From assembly GCF_905220565.1 (NCBI RefSeq), contig NC_059414.1, forward strand, positions 10,290,001 through 10,354,000: DNA of 64,000 bases, read 5' to 3'. Source of the stretch: Melitaea cinxia (taxonomy: Eukaryota > Arthropoda > Insecta > Lepidoptera > Nymphalidae). Position 1 is the first letter of the stretch; each line of letters starts with the position of its first letter. This document shows, in pieces, positions 53,801 through 57,113 of this stretch. The notes beneath the pieces were generated by a model. That model was not told the origin of the DNA, did not search any database, and worked only from the letters and a program-made list of their open reading frames with translations. The position numbers and the translations under genes were made by a program.

Positions 53801-55128
53801 TACTCGCCAACAGGAACAAAACACTACTTGAAAACAGTATTATTTACCTATGATATTCTGCAAGATCGAGGTACTACCCCAGTCGGGCTGCTCCATATTT
53901 TAAGCAGGAAATTTCCGCTGTGCCCTACCTCAATTTAGCATACCTAGAATCCTTGGTATTTCCTTATGCATTACTGTGGCATTTATTTATATTTTTATAT
54001 TTATTAAATCAGTCAGATAATCGCTCCGTGTAGTTCGACGTGTTCACGTCTTCCGTGTGACGATTGCTCTGGTGTGTGTGCCGTGTCGGCGGCACCTAAT
54101 CACAGACGGTCGCGGGTTCGATTCCCGCTCGGAGTGGATATTTGGGAATATACAAATATTTATTCCCGATCTGGTTGTTAGTCTTTGTGCGTTTTCCCAC
54201 CGTACACCTGACAGCGATCGTTACTCATAGTAAGGAAATATCCGCCAACCCGCATTGTAGCAGCGTGGTGGATTAAGCCCTAATCCATCTCCTACATAGA
54301 GAAAGATGCTTATCAGCCCAGCAGTGTGGTGCTACAGGCTGAATGTATGCAGAATAGGAAATAATAAAAGTATCATTAGGTTAAGGTTTTATCCGGACGA
54401 TGTCTAAAATTCTCTCTTAAATGTTACAACATGGCAAGTTTCGAAAATATTTATTTGTTTCTTAAGATTACCAATAGAAATAACAACAATATACAATATG
54501 TACGATTTTATTTTTGTGTTACCCATACATTAGGAATTCTAAACATTTTTGAATATCATATCAAAAATTGACCGCTCCAGCGGGGATCGAACCCGCGTCT
54601 CCGACTGACCCTGTCGGCGCTCTAGCCAATTAAGCTATGTATCGTTCCATAGCTGGAGCGGTCAATTTTTGATATGATATTCAAAAATGTTTAACAATTC
54701 ACAACATAATTATTTTCTATTCTAGATGTTTAATTTTGTCCTGGAGTGCGCTTGTGACTCCATTAGACCAACAAACTTTTCTCTTTATTAATACGAGTTG
54801 TGTATGAGTTGCTTGTATTATCGTGGTTTATACAATTTTAGGTGTTATGTATGGTCACACCGGGCACGTCCGATTTCTGACGATAGTCGAAAACCCGGTA
54901 CCGCAAAAACCTGCCGCAAAGCCGACCCAAAGCTTAAAATCCAAGACTTTGAGCCGACGCTCGACGAATGCTGAGAAACTACAAAAGCAGACGGAAACCA
55001 CCCAAAATAATAAGGAGACTTTAATCATCTCTGGCGGAGATGGTTATGAAGACTTCAGAAGTTCGTCTATGACAGAAGACGCGGGGAGAGAAGATTCCAC
55101 GAATCACCTACTCATATGGCGAGTATGA
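20383..55128 (+). CDS. ARHGEF17: Rho guanine nucleotide exchange factor, ARHGEF17-like (18 exons, 1,016 aa)
   Basis: This gene encodes a Rho-family GTPase activator of the ARHGEF10/ARHGEF17 type, acting in actin regulation at the cytoplasm-membrane interface (family knowledge). The 18 GT-AG exons listed below join with matching phases and sum to 3,051 bases. Order: Ser/Asp-rich N-terminus (1-57); DH domain (about 60-245) with LIKPVQKFPSY near 199-209; PH domain (about 255-460) with RALFLFNDMLLITS and a helical insertion; Ser/Asp-rich linker (about 560-690); and a beta-propeller (about 465-1,016) with blades such as VWVCNSDGYVGQVCVL, MWLGTEDGCIHVY, DTLWVGTSAGVLLT and final TNHLLIWRV. The propeller pattern and IIRQHKAACLR point to ARHGEF17 rather than a generic DH-PH protein. 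An in-frame TAA at 20,347 supports the ATG at 20,383. Mammalian ARHGEF17 has a much longer N-terminus, so a longer isoform from upstream exons is possible. Intron 1 is about 15.2 kb. Confidence 0.93.
22266..22496 (+). repeat. Family A LINE 3' fragment, copy A1
   Basis: Matches the 5' two-thirds of the family (GTAAAGAATATAGCCACACC, GATGGCGGGATAACCATCCA, CAGCAGCGTCTTCGG) and stops at CACCAACCCGCCTG, immediately next to a mariner remnant. The CGTGGTGACTATGGGC part and tail are missing. Confidence 0.75.
22505..23468 (-). pseudogene. mariner transposase remnant (DD34D type), inactivated
   Basis: On the minus strand, fragments in order: N-terminal MEYEFRRGSKAAEAARNIND with a deletion before VDNDELKAIVEAD; an in-frame TAA near 23,287; ELAAAFKVSTKTI and IGKVKKLDRWVPHELNERQR; VICNEKWILFDN; a frame break near 22,965-22,990 where TCTTAGGGGT is repeated; MVTVWWSSAGVIHHRFLP; LLLHDNARPHTAQQTV; PPYTPDFAPTDFHFFQNLDN; a further frameshift near 22,630; and C-terminal LPLRWQKHIDSVG. 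Counting from HDNARPH to APTDFHF gives 34 residues between the second and third catalytic Asp. The first catalytic Asp (usually CDEKW) is Asn here. Terminal inverted repeats were not identified. It lies in intron 1 of the RhoGEF gene and is a decayed cut-and-paste element, not a host gene. Confidence 0.9.
23500..24289. other. AT-rich intron 1 sequence
   Basis: No feature except a short tRNA-SINE-like head (CCTTTGGCACAGTTTGC) near 24,080 and an M-type start near 24,145. Confidence 0.4.
24290..24363 (-). repeat. Family C end fragment, copy C4
   Basis: Contains AGTTCTGAGGTAACATACAT, ATACAGTCGAATTGATAACC and TTTTTTAAGTCGGTAAAAA, the inverse of the family C left end. Confidence 0.65.
24533..25267 (+). 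mobile_element. Family C element, copy C5, interrupted by a LINE fragment
   Basis: Starts TTTAACCGACTTCAAAAAAA and follows the consensus to ATAATGCGTATTT at 24,889. Copy A2 then intervenes, and family C resumes at about 25,219 with ATGCGTATTTACTTGACA and TTTTTGTCTACC. Confidence 0.85.
24890..25218 (-). mobile_element. Family A LINE 3' region, copy A2, inserted in C5
   Basis: A 329-bp copy flanked by the 10-bp duplication ATGCGTATTT (24,880-24,889 and 25,219-25,228). In reverse it reads from GTGTGGCTACGG through the GGATAACCATCC block to CAGCAGTGGGCTGT and a short ATGATT tail. Confidence 0.88.
25750..25855 (-). repeat. tRNA-like SINE head
   Basis: On the minus strand GTTTGGCGCAACGGTTAGAG, then GGTTCGATCTCCGC, an A-box and B-box pair like the family B head. 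It lacks a SINE body. Confidence 0.6.
25860..27580. other. AT-rich intron 1 sequence
   Basis: No exon or repeat recognised. Confidence 0.45.
27588..27835 (+). mobile_element. tRNA-derived SINE, family J
   Basis: The head CCCGTTGGCGCAGTTGGTAG with B box GAGTTCGATTCCCACCC is followed by GAGTCTGGGTGTAATAT, a TCGGCTGTTACC block with CACAAGCATTAAGTTGC, and a (TTTA)n tail. This is the most complete J copy in the window. Confidence 0.8.
27917..28060 (+). mobile_element. Family F MITE, copy F2
   Basis: 144 bp, starting GAAGTAAAAATTCTTTAC and ending AAAGAAGTTTTACTTCA, which are near-perfect inverse ends. Inside is GTGTGATCGGTCGAGGC. Confidence 0.8.
28560..28790 (+). repeat. Family M fragment
   Basis: Starts TTTTACCCGCGGTTTTGCTC and ends with the typical TTCATGCTGATCGGTTAAGT ... 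TTCGCGTGAAAGTG block. Confidence 0.5.
28850..29100 (-). repeat. Family A LINE 3' fragment, copy A3
   Basis: Starts at AGTGGACATAGGCCTCTACA without the ATG tail and stops at GTCGCCTCTTACGAC, so both ends are truncated. Confidence 0.75.
29101..32159. other. Intron 1 sequence, mostly featureless
   Basis: Only small repeat scraps: a family L piece (AGAGATCACTTTTAG...AAGACCGCCTTTG) at about 29,715-29,760 and a family J 3' piece (GACAGACATTAATTTGCCTA) at about 29,835-29,905. No exon seen. Confidence 0.45.
32160..32352 (+). repeat. Family H repeat
   Basis: Contains ATACTGTTTTTAAGCAGTAT, GGGGATTGGGTCGGCAACGC, GGTGTTGCAGGCGTCTATAA and the CTTACCATCAGGTACGCTTG end followed by ATATAAAAAAA. The poly-A end after TATAAA suggests a retroposed LINE 3' end. 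Confidence 0.65.
32380..32465 (-). repeat. tRNA-like SINE head (family B type 1)
   Basis: The minus strand reads ACGCGTTGGCGTAGCGGTCA and GCGAGTTCGATCCTCGC, followed by ACAAACATTTGTTTTGGCC. Confidence 0.65.
32998..33115 (-). repeat. tRNA-like SINE head with extension (family B)
   Basis: The minus strand contains the head with GTGTTCGATCCCCGC, then ACAAACATTTGCATTGGCC and TGTGGTCTGGGTGTTTGTGC. The body beyond this point is absent. Confidence 0.65.
33574..34041 (-). mobile_element. Family A LINE 3' region, copy A4, interrupted
   Basis: The ATG-type tail (inverse: CATCATCATCATCACTTCAG) is at 33,576, then GCAGTCCACTGCTGGATATA to TATCCACAA. After a 131-bp insertion the copy resumes GTTCGCGCCAAAAATAGCG and runs to CGTAGCCACATAG. 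Confidence 0.85.
33633..33763 (+). mobile_element. 131-bp poly-A-ended insertion in copy A4
   Basis: The inserted sequence ends AATAAAAAGAAAAAAAAAA and is bracketed by ACAA (33,629-33,632 and 33,764-33,767). A polyadenylation-like AATAAA just before the A-run suggests a retroposed transcript. The short duplication makes this less certain. Confidence 0.55.
34050..35739. other. AT-rich intron 1 sequence up to exon 2
   Basis: No repeats from the local families and no additional exon. Confidence 0.45.
35740..35817 (+). CDS. ARHGEF17: RhoGEF exon 2 (DH helix 1)
   Basis: 78 bases, acceptor TTGTTACAG, donor GTAAAA, phase 0 on both sides. It encodes DTRTHVVVELYETEKSYVEA plus LEILVK, the canonical first DH helix (E-T-E-x-x-Y-V). 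Too short for an ORF scan but clear by similarity. Confidence 0.93.
35818..37469. other. AT-rich intron 2 sequence
   Basis: Nothing supportable was seen. Confidence 0.45.
37470..37540 (+). repeat. Family K repeat
   Basis: GCCCGACGTTTCGGATACTT, ACAGCAACTATGGTTAC and AAAATTGTTTCATTAT recur in the same order at 61,641-61,722. Confidence 0.6.
37541..38365. other. AT-rich intron 2 sequence
   Basis: The 122-codon ORF here (37,705-38,073) is composed of Ile/Phe/Tyr-rich low-complexity sequence ending in an ATA microsatellite (about 37,984-38,006). It is not credible as coding. Confidence 0.45.
38366..38803 (-). mobile_element. Family C element, copy C6
   Basis: Starts with GTTTGCAGGCAAATG hairpin sequence and AACCGACTTCAATTATATCG, and ends CTTTTTTTGAAGTCGGTTAA. 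Its edge is about 33 bp from the exon 3 acceptor. Confidence 0.85.
38837..39019 (+). CDS. ARHGEF17: RhoGEF exon 3 (DH domain)
   Basis: 183 bases, acceptor TTTCTATTCAG, donor GTAAAG, phase 0 to 0. It encodes KYLQPLKSPDNANLLDAFVV to GDVFLDV, including FLEQLRRRLEQW. A family C repeat ends about 33 bp upstream of the acceptor. Confidence 0.94.
39221..39449 (+). CDS. ARHGEF17: RhoGEF exon 4 (DH catalytic core)
   Basis: 229 bases, donor GTACAT, phase 0 to 1. It encodes FTKPTVMDTYMSF... RPAFAKFLDAM... LIKPVQKFPSYKLLIERLI, the most conserved DH segment. Most RhoGEFs read LIKPVQR-I-x-R-Y, whereas this protein has K-F-P-S-Y. Confidence 0.95.
39799..40111 (+). CDS. ARHGEF17: RhoGEF exon 5 (end of DH, start of PH)
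   Basis: 313 bases, phase 1 to 2. It encodes DQSHPDHKLLLEAQKEIHEL, a Glu/Gln-rich coiled helix, then the first PH strands (RHEMVTMPSAQGTIKERALF, LFNDMLLITSVKRR). HPDHKLLLEAQ is diagnostic of the ARHGEF10/17 group. Confidence 0.95.
40647..40738 (+). CDS. ARHGEF17: RhoGEF exon 6 (PH domain)
   Basis: 92 bases, acceptor GTATTACAG, donor GTGAGT, phase 2 to 1. It encodes TYQSSIASQMEGNKYKLLMR plus ISLTDVEIVK. Confidence 0.92.
40778..41000 (+). repeat. Family M repeat in intron 6
   Basis: CTAGCTATGCCCGCGACTTT start, TATCTGCCAGTGAAAGTCCC and AATCGGTTCAGCCGTTTCAG inside, GATAGACAGAAAGACAAAAA end. Confidence 0.6.
41365..41587 (+). CDS. ARHGEF17: RhoGEF exon 7 (helical insertion in PH)
   Basis: 223 bases, phase 1 to 2. 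It encodes AKDENIRRIMHEVETLTEDV and a heptad-like stretch (TQISEHVAALHTQHNQLEEL) followed by MLHVVNRQLSERQ. This is the coiled insertion typical of the ARHGEF17 PH region. Confidence 0.93.
41705..41796 (+). CDS. ARHGEF17: RhoGEF exon 8 (PH C-terminal helix)
   Basis: 92 bases, acceptor CTATTTCAG, donor GTAAGT, phase 2 to 1. It encodes SGPENLTIIFPKTEKRSNWE then ELINETKQKL. The Trp in SNWEELI matches the conserved PH C-terminal helix. Confidence 0.9.
41910..42160 (-). repeat. Family H repeat, diverged, in intron 8
   Basis: Poly-T then ACGTGATGGTAAACGGTTAC, GATGCCTGTAACACTAAAAG and GAAAGCATGCTCTTTAGCTG, the inverse of family H with many substitutions. Confidence 0.55.
42299..42429 (+). CDS. ARHGEF17: RhoGEF exon 9 (start of beta-propeller)
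   Basis: 131 bases, donor GTAGGC, phase 1 to 0. It encodes VYGQERPAPEFLSPVPIRKT, RAGLQFTCAAPT and ends SPDVW, which joins VCNSDGYVGQV of exon 10. Confidence 0.93.
42537..43148 (-). mobile_element. Family C element, copy C7 (near full length)
   Basis: Starts GTGTTTGCTGGCAAACGAAA (perfect 6-bp hairpin GTTTGC/GCAAAC) and AAACCGACTTCAATTACATC, and ends TTTTTGGAAGTCGGTTAAAA. About 610 bp, the longest and best preserved copy in the window together with C3. Confidence 0.87.
43478..43823 (-). mobile_element. Full-length tRNA-derived SINE (family B)
   Basis: 346 bp flanked by a perfect 14-bp duplication TTTTTCTAATTTAC (43,464-43,477 and 43,824-43,837). On the minus strand: head GCGTTGGCGCAACGGTCACA with B box GCGGGTTCGATCCCCGC, the GTGGTCTGGGTGTTTGTGCA segment, CGTGCCTCGGAGAGCACGTT, and tail CCCAGTAGTGGGATACTACA. 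ORFs within it are repeat by-products. Confidence 0.92.
43849..44105 (+). mobile_element. Family E tRNA-hairpin retroposon, copy E1
   Basis: 257 bp flanked by a perfect 13-bp duplication ACATAGTTTTAAT (43,836-43,848 and 44,106-44,118). It starts ATGTACGATTTTATTTTTGT and ends TATGATATTCAAAAATGTT. A left arm TTTTTGAATATCATATCAAA is the inverse of the right end, and a tRNA-like cloverleaf lies between. It is inserted immediately beside the 43,478 SINE, in RhoGEF intron 9. Confidence 0.85.
44002..44074 (+). pseudogene. tRNA-like sequence inside family E copy E1
   Basis: A 73-nt cloverleaf: acceptor CGTTCCA with TGGAGCG (one G-T pair), D-arm GCTT/GAGC, anticodon stem CCGAC/GTCGG with loop ACGGTAA, T-arm GCGGGTTCGGATCCCGC. 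Loop position 33 is C instead of the usual U, so it is probably a tRNA-derived pseudogene; the central triplet would be GGU (Thr). Confidence 0.65.
44161..44321 (+). CDS. ARHGEF17: RhoGEF exon 10 (propeller blade)
   Basis: 161 bases, acceptor CATATTTTAG, donor GTAAGA, phase 0 to 2. It encodes VCNSDGYVGQVCVLTLSPKP, CNARILCVACVPPAP and QQTLDIP. A family F MITE begins about 23 bp past the donor. Confidence 0.93.
44345..44527 (+). mobile_element. Family F MITE, copy F3, next to exon 10 donor
   Basis: Starts near ACTTCTTTACGCACGTTTGA and ends GTTAAAGAAGTTTTACTTCA. The start is about 23 bp beyond the exon 10 splice donor. Confidence 0.75.
44779..44860 (-). repeat. (AC)n microsatellite followed by family J 3' fragment
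   Basis: An AC run to 44,808 joins GATTGTTTGTTCCTACGGTA and CCTAATGCTTGTGTTGTATG. Other J copies also have a GTGTGTGT stretch at this point, so the microsatellite probably grew from the SINE. Confidence 0.6.
44904..44996 (+). CDS. ARHGEF17: RhoGEF exon 11 (linker)
   Basis: 93 bases, acceptor TTATTTACAG, donor GTATTT, phase 2 to 2. It encodes STSSLNSTGSTKPGISISDP then DESCKNIRLD. The phase agrees with both neighbours; because the sequence is poorly conserved, support comes from the splice sites and frame. Confidence 0.85.
45283..45533 (+). CDS. ARHGEF17: RhoGEF exon 12 (Ser/Asp-rich linker)
   Basis: 251 bases, acceptor TTGAATTCAG, donor GTTAGT, phase 2 to 1. It encodes SSSSDDEDDGSSTSENQDAQ then a Ser/Asn/Pro-rich stretch, matching the disordered insertion between blades in this family. 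Confidence 0.87.
45725..46140 (-). mobile_element. Family H repeat, interrupted by a palindromic MITE
   Basis: The left edge TTTTTTTTATGTCACTA is separated by a 138-bp palindrome from the continuation GTCAGCAAACAAGCATACGG, CACCTGATGGTAAGCGATTA and GACCCAATCCCCGATCCCC. The intact family reads straight across this point at 32,340 and 50,270. Confidence 0.8.
45742..45879. mobile_element. PIF/Harbinger-like palindromic MITE
   Basis: 138 bp with terminal inverted repeats of about 50 bp (TGGCCAGTTTCAATACTCTA... and its exact inverse) flanked by TAA (45,739-45,741 and 45,880-45,882). A 3-bp TAA/TTA duplication and GGCC-type ends fit PIF/Harbinger-derived MITEs. Confidence 0.82.
46455..46832 (-). 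mobile_element. Family A LINE 3' region, copy A5
   Basis: 378 bp flanked by a perfect 12-bp duplication TATGTCTGATTT (46,443-46,454 and 46,833-46,844). It has an intact CAT-repeat tail on the left and a locally duplicated TACCGTAGCCACACA at the other end. Confidence 0.88.
47026..47215 (-). repeat. Family L LINE-like 3' end
   Basis: AATAATAATAATAATAATAA tail, then ATACTCTTTATTGTACACCA (inverse of GTACAATAAAGAG), then GGCGGTCTTATCGCTAAGAG and TCCAGACAACCTTTGGGCAT. Confidence 0.7.
47345..47610 (-). mobile_element. SINE with type 2 head and family B tail
   Basis: The left part matches the B tail (CATGCTGCTCCAATGTGGGT, TACTATGAGTGACAATCGC). The right part on the minus strand is the type 2 tRNA-like head (GTCGGCGGCGCCTAAACACC, GCGAGTTCGATTCTCGC). 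This shows that a different head is joined to the same tail. Confidence 0.75.
47840..48045 (+). repeat. Family I LTR-like repeat, upstream of exon 13
   Basis: Contains CCATCGCAAGGGGAGGATCC, GGCGGGCTAACGCC, TGTATATATACTCAATCACT (TATA-like) and GATAGCGCGATGTAGGATAC. The same order occurs at 60,246-60,475. The span TGTTAAGTTC to GTCGCTACA has TG...CA ends like an LTR, but no target duplication was found. Confidence 0.6.
48118..48298 (+). CDS. ARHGEF17: RhoGEF exon 13 (propeller blade WLGTEDG)
   Basis: 181 bases, acceptor ATCGCATAG, donor GTGAGT, phase 1 to 2. It encodes TLSSPASRQSSEDSATTANQ then PTMWLGTEDGCIHVYNC and KVKLQHNSGVHSI. The upstream part of the same open frame (48,027-48,117) is intron and repeat, because the phase from exon 12 requires a start at 48,118. 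Confidence 0.93.
48343..48675 (-). mobile_element. Family A LINE 3' region, copy A6 (intron 13)
   Basis: ATTCATCACTTCAGCCTATC start, GTCCACTGCTGGACATACGC, GGCAGGCGGGTCGGTGACCG, ending CTGCCGTAGCCACACAG. No repeated ATG tail remains. Confidence 0.85.
48827..48894 (+). CDS. ARHGEF17: RhoGEF exon 14 (propeller strand pair)
   Basis: 68 bases, acceptor TTGTTACAG, donor GTAACG, phase 2 to 1. It encodes FVEGKVFVALGNGDLVVYCR plus DI. Very short but strongly similar to the family (x-F-V-A-L-G-N-G-D-L-V-V-Y). Confidence 0.92.
49475..49611 (+). CDS. ARHGEF17: RhoGEF exon 15 (propeller blade)
   Basis: 137 bases, acceptor GTGTGTGAAG (weak pyrimidine tract), donor GTATTG, phase 1 to 0. It encodes DGSWSERCSIPVGSNAAPVS, SMLLSEGKLWCAAHSSIKII and NPHTLQ. 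It is the first of three strongly GC-rich exons. Confidence 0.9.
50020..50288 (+). repeat. Family H repeat (intron 15)
   Basis: AGCAGCCCGACTGGGGTAGT, ATACTGTTTTCAAGCAGTAT, GTCGGCAACGCCCTTGCGAT, CACTTACCATCAGGTGAGCC and a final TATAAAAAAAATAAT. The best preserved H copy. Confidence 0.75.
50381..50500 (+). repeat. Family L fragment
   Basis: TGTACACTTCCCTACCGCTT, GCCCAAAGGTTGTCTGAAAG, GCGATAAGACCGCCTTTGTA. Confidence 0.65.
50503..51170 (+). repeat. Two adjacent family M-type repeats
   Basis: Starts at 50,503 (TAGCTGACCCGGCGAACTTC) and 50,757 (TAGCTGACCCCGAAAACGTT). Both end in a GGTCCAACCG...CTCGAGTTT or CGGTTAAGTGG...GAGGAC type block. Confidence 0.55.
51249..51438 (+). CDS. ARHGEF17: RhoGEF exon 16 (propeller blade, very GC-rich)
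   Basis: 190 bases, acceptor GGATGCGCAG, donor GTACGG, phase 0 to 1. It encodes VDETFQLSSEKPISHMAVAR, GAVWLALRNAAALRCYRAPA and ELSLTPHVTKMLHG. The reverse-strand ORFs over it are shadows of this GC-rich coding sequence. Confidence 0.93.
51465..51875 (+). mobile_element. Family F MITE cluster, copies F4 and F5, next to exon 16 donor
   Basis: Three partial units: GGATGCGTGACGAGAGCGTT (51,485), GTGAATGCGTGACGAGAATT (51,560) and a longer unit starting TTTCTTTACGCACGCTTGAC (about 51,718) and ending AAGTTTTATTTCAG. The first unit begins about 30 bp from the exon 16 donor and is itself GC-rich. Confidence 0.7.
52655..52996 (+). mobile_element. Family A LINE 3' region, copy A7 (intron 16)
   Basis: Flanked by the 7-bp duplication ATAAAGC (52,648-52,654 and 52,997-53,003). 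The reading frame across it ends with ...LVEAYVQQWTV before a stop, a C-terminus often seen in lepidopteran RTE-like reverse transcriptases, so family A may be an RTE-type LINE end. The long minus-strand ORF covering this copy and exon 17 is a composite shadow. Confidence 0.8.
53033..53203 (+). CDS. ARHGEF17: RhoGEF exon 17 (IIRQHKAACLR blade)
   Basis: 171 bases, acceptor TTGTCCCCGCAG, donor GTAACG, phase 1 to 1. It encodes CDDIIRQHKAACLRVTALLA, DTLWVGTSAGVLLT and FAVPQLTG. IIRQHKAACLR is a near-invariant ARHGEF17 signature. A LINE 3' end lies about 35 bp upstream. Confidence 0.95.
53695..53940 (-). repeat. Family H repeat (intron 17)
   Basis: Inverse of H: CAAGCGATTACCGCAGCTTA, TGCAACACCAGAAGCATTGC, GAAAACAGTATTATTTACCT, CCCCAGTCGGGCTGCTCCAT. 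The poly-A end is missing. Confidence 0.7.
54070..54352 (+). mobile_element. SINE with type 2 head and family B tail (intron 17)
   Basis: Head GTGTGCCGTGTCGGCGGCAC with B box GCGGGTTCGATTCCCGC, then GAGTGGATATTTGGGAATAT, then the B body and tail (ACTCATAGTAAGGAAATATC, CCAACCCGCATTGTAGCAGC, CTACAGGCTGAATG). Confidence 0.8.
54497..54692 (+). mobile_element. Family E retroposon, copy E2 (fold-back form)
   Basis: 196 bp flanked by AACAATATACAA (54,485-54,496) and AACAATTCACAA (54,693-54,704), 10 of 12 identical. It has the same 5' and 3' ends as E1 and E3. The arms AAACATTTTTGAATATCATA... and its inverse are perfect over about 40 bp, and the tRNA-like part between them is on the minus strand. 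Confidence 0.82.
54572..54644 (-). pseudogene. tRNA-like sequence inside family E copy E2, inverted
   Basis: Minus-strand cloverleaf with T-arm GCGGGTTCGATCCCCGC, anticodon stem CCGAC/GTCGG and loop AGGGTCA. The acceptor 5' strand is decayed (CGATACA against TGGAGCG). The plus strand just beyond repeats the first tRNA bases CGTTCCATAGCT fused directly to GGAGCGG. Confidence 0.6.
54842..55128 (+). CDS. ARHGEF17: RhoGEF exon 18 (last blade and stop)
   Basis: 287 bases including TGA, acceptor ATACAATTTTAG, entry phase 1. It encodes VMYGHTGHVRFLTIVENPVP, a Lys/Thr/Gln-rich loop, LIISGGDGYEDFRSSS and the terminal REDSTNHLLIWRV. GHTGHVRFL and the TNHLLIWRV terminus match the end of ARHGEF17. Several AATAAA signals follow from about 55,359. 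Confidence 0.95.
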
Positions 55129-56433
55129 AAGAATTACACGGCCTACAGGGTTTCAACGCGCTCCCGGAACAGAAGGTTCCGGAAGAGAACTTCTAACGAA
55201 TGTTCTCAAATATACATGTGACGATTTTATACACTGCTTGATATCGATAGTTCGTTTATCGCTGCGAAGCCTAATTTTATCACAAGTTTTTGTTGATTTA
55301 ATGTTCCAGCTTTTTCAGAAAAATGTTGATATGAACAAATTTTAAATTTAAGATATGAATAAATTTTGATTGTTTTGCGCCGTTGTGGCATATAGATTTC
55401 TGTATTGAGATTATTATTGATTAAGTGAGACATGAAATGTCAAATATTATCAAATATGGAATTTATATTGTGTGTCAATATGAAATATGTAACATCGTGC
55501 AGTATTATTAAAAGTGTCATAAATTAAGGAATCGGATCATTATTAGTCCTTTACGTATAGGTTGGTTATTGAAACCTGGCATGTTCATAAGTACTCAAAA
55601 TAATGCATATTTTTAACAAAACATCTGAATAAACCGTCAACTGATAGACGATTAAAAAAATATGTTAATACTTTGTAATAATATAATATAGCTGAAATTA
55701 AAAATTACCTGTTTCTGTCACACTTGTAAGTTTGACTTATGTGTAAAAGAGACAAATGATTTTTTCGTGATTTGTATGTAGTGTTACGTCACGCCGTACG
55801 CTTACATACACAACTACACAAATGTAATATGTAAATGTGTAGTAACTGCCAGCTTCACCTAATTTACCTGTACCTAACTGACGATTTATATCACAAAAAT
55901 ATATTTTAGAAAGATTTACGTGTACCTATCTAATCATATCAATGAATAAAAATGTTAAATGTCCGTAATTATTTCGCTATTAAAATAGTTGTGTCGATCT
56001 TTACTAGATTAATTAAAATGATCAATGTGTACCTAATAAATTAAATAAATATATGTTCATAAAATACTTCACTTGTAATGTGTTACCGAGGAGTACTTAT
56101 AATAATAAAAAAATGTCGTCTGTGTAAAATCTCGATTCAAGATAATTGTTATTAGTAGATCTCTTAATAGTTTTTAATGGAATAAATGTAACTTTATCTA
56201 AAAGTTGATAATGCGCAGCTTAAACAGAAATTATAATTATTGCTCAAGTAAAACTCTTTTATGTTACCGACCCATTTTTAAAGTGAGAGCAAAATTTGTA
56301 ACTATTTTAATATGTGGCTGAAGTAGGTAAAAACGATACTGCAGAAGAATAAATGCAAATCGCACTATAAACTTGCTTTTTATTTTATCGTAACAATTCC
56401 AAAGCCTTGAAAACTCAGTGTTTTAAAATTGAC
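55129..56433. other. 3' region of the RhoGEF gene (3' UTR candidate)
   Basis: No ORF of interest. AATAAA signals occur at about 55,359, 55,627, 55,944 and 56,180. Which one is used cannot be decided from sequence. Confidence 0.5.
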
Positions 56434-56741
56434 ATCATCATCATCATCACAGCAGCCTTTCGCAGTCCACTGCTGGACATAGGCCTCCACAAGTTCACGC
56501 CAAGATGGCCTGAACTCATGTGTTTTGCCCATAGTCACCACGCTGGGCAGGCGGGTTGGTGACCGCAGGGCTGGCTTTGTCGCACCGAAGACGCTGCTGC
56601 CCGTCTTCGGCCTGAGTATTTCAAAGCAAGCAGTTGGATGATTATCCCGTCACCGGTCGGCTTTTTAAGTTCCAAGGTAGTAGTGGAACTGTGTTATCCC
56701 TTAGTCGCCTCTTACGACACCCACGGGAAGACACAACATTT
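56434..56741 (-). mobile_element. Family A LINE 3' region, copy A8, between the two genes
   Basis: CATCATCATCATCACAGCAG tail; flanks AAATTGAC (56,426-56,433 and 56,742-56,749). It ends ACCCACGGGAAGACACAAC, so its far 5' part is slightly truncated. Confidence 0.85.
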
Positions 56742-57113
56742 AAATTGACGACTATTTAAGAAACATTTATTTAATTTTCTTTCAAAATTCAATTTAACGA
56801 GGTCTGACATAACTGAATAGGAGATAAATAATTAAAATACTCGATTTATTTTACTCTAAAAGTAAGTTTTACTTTTTAAAGTACTTTCAATTTTAATTTA
56901 ATTTTATTAGAATATCAGTATTACTTGTAAGCGGGTATTTTACTTATTACTCTAGATATAAAATTGCACTGAATTTATTTTATTAACGAATCTTTATTAT
57001 ACTCTCATAACAATTATTGCAGCCTATTCATATAACTTTTTTTTTACATTTTTTTGAAATTCATAGCACATTTAATTGTTTATCGTTAGGTTACTTTGCC
57101 ATTTCTAGACAAA

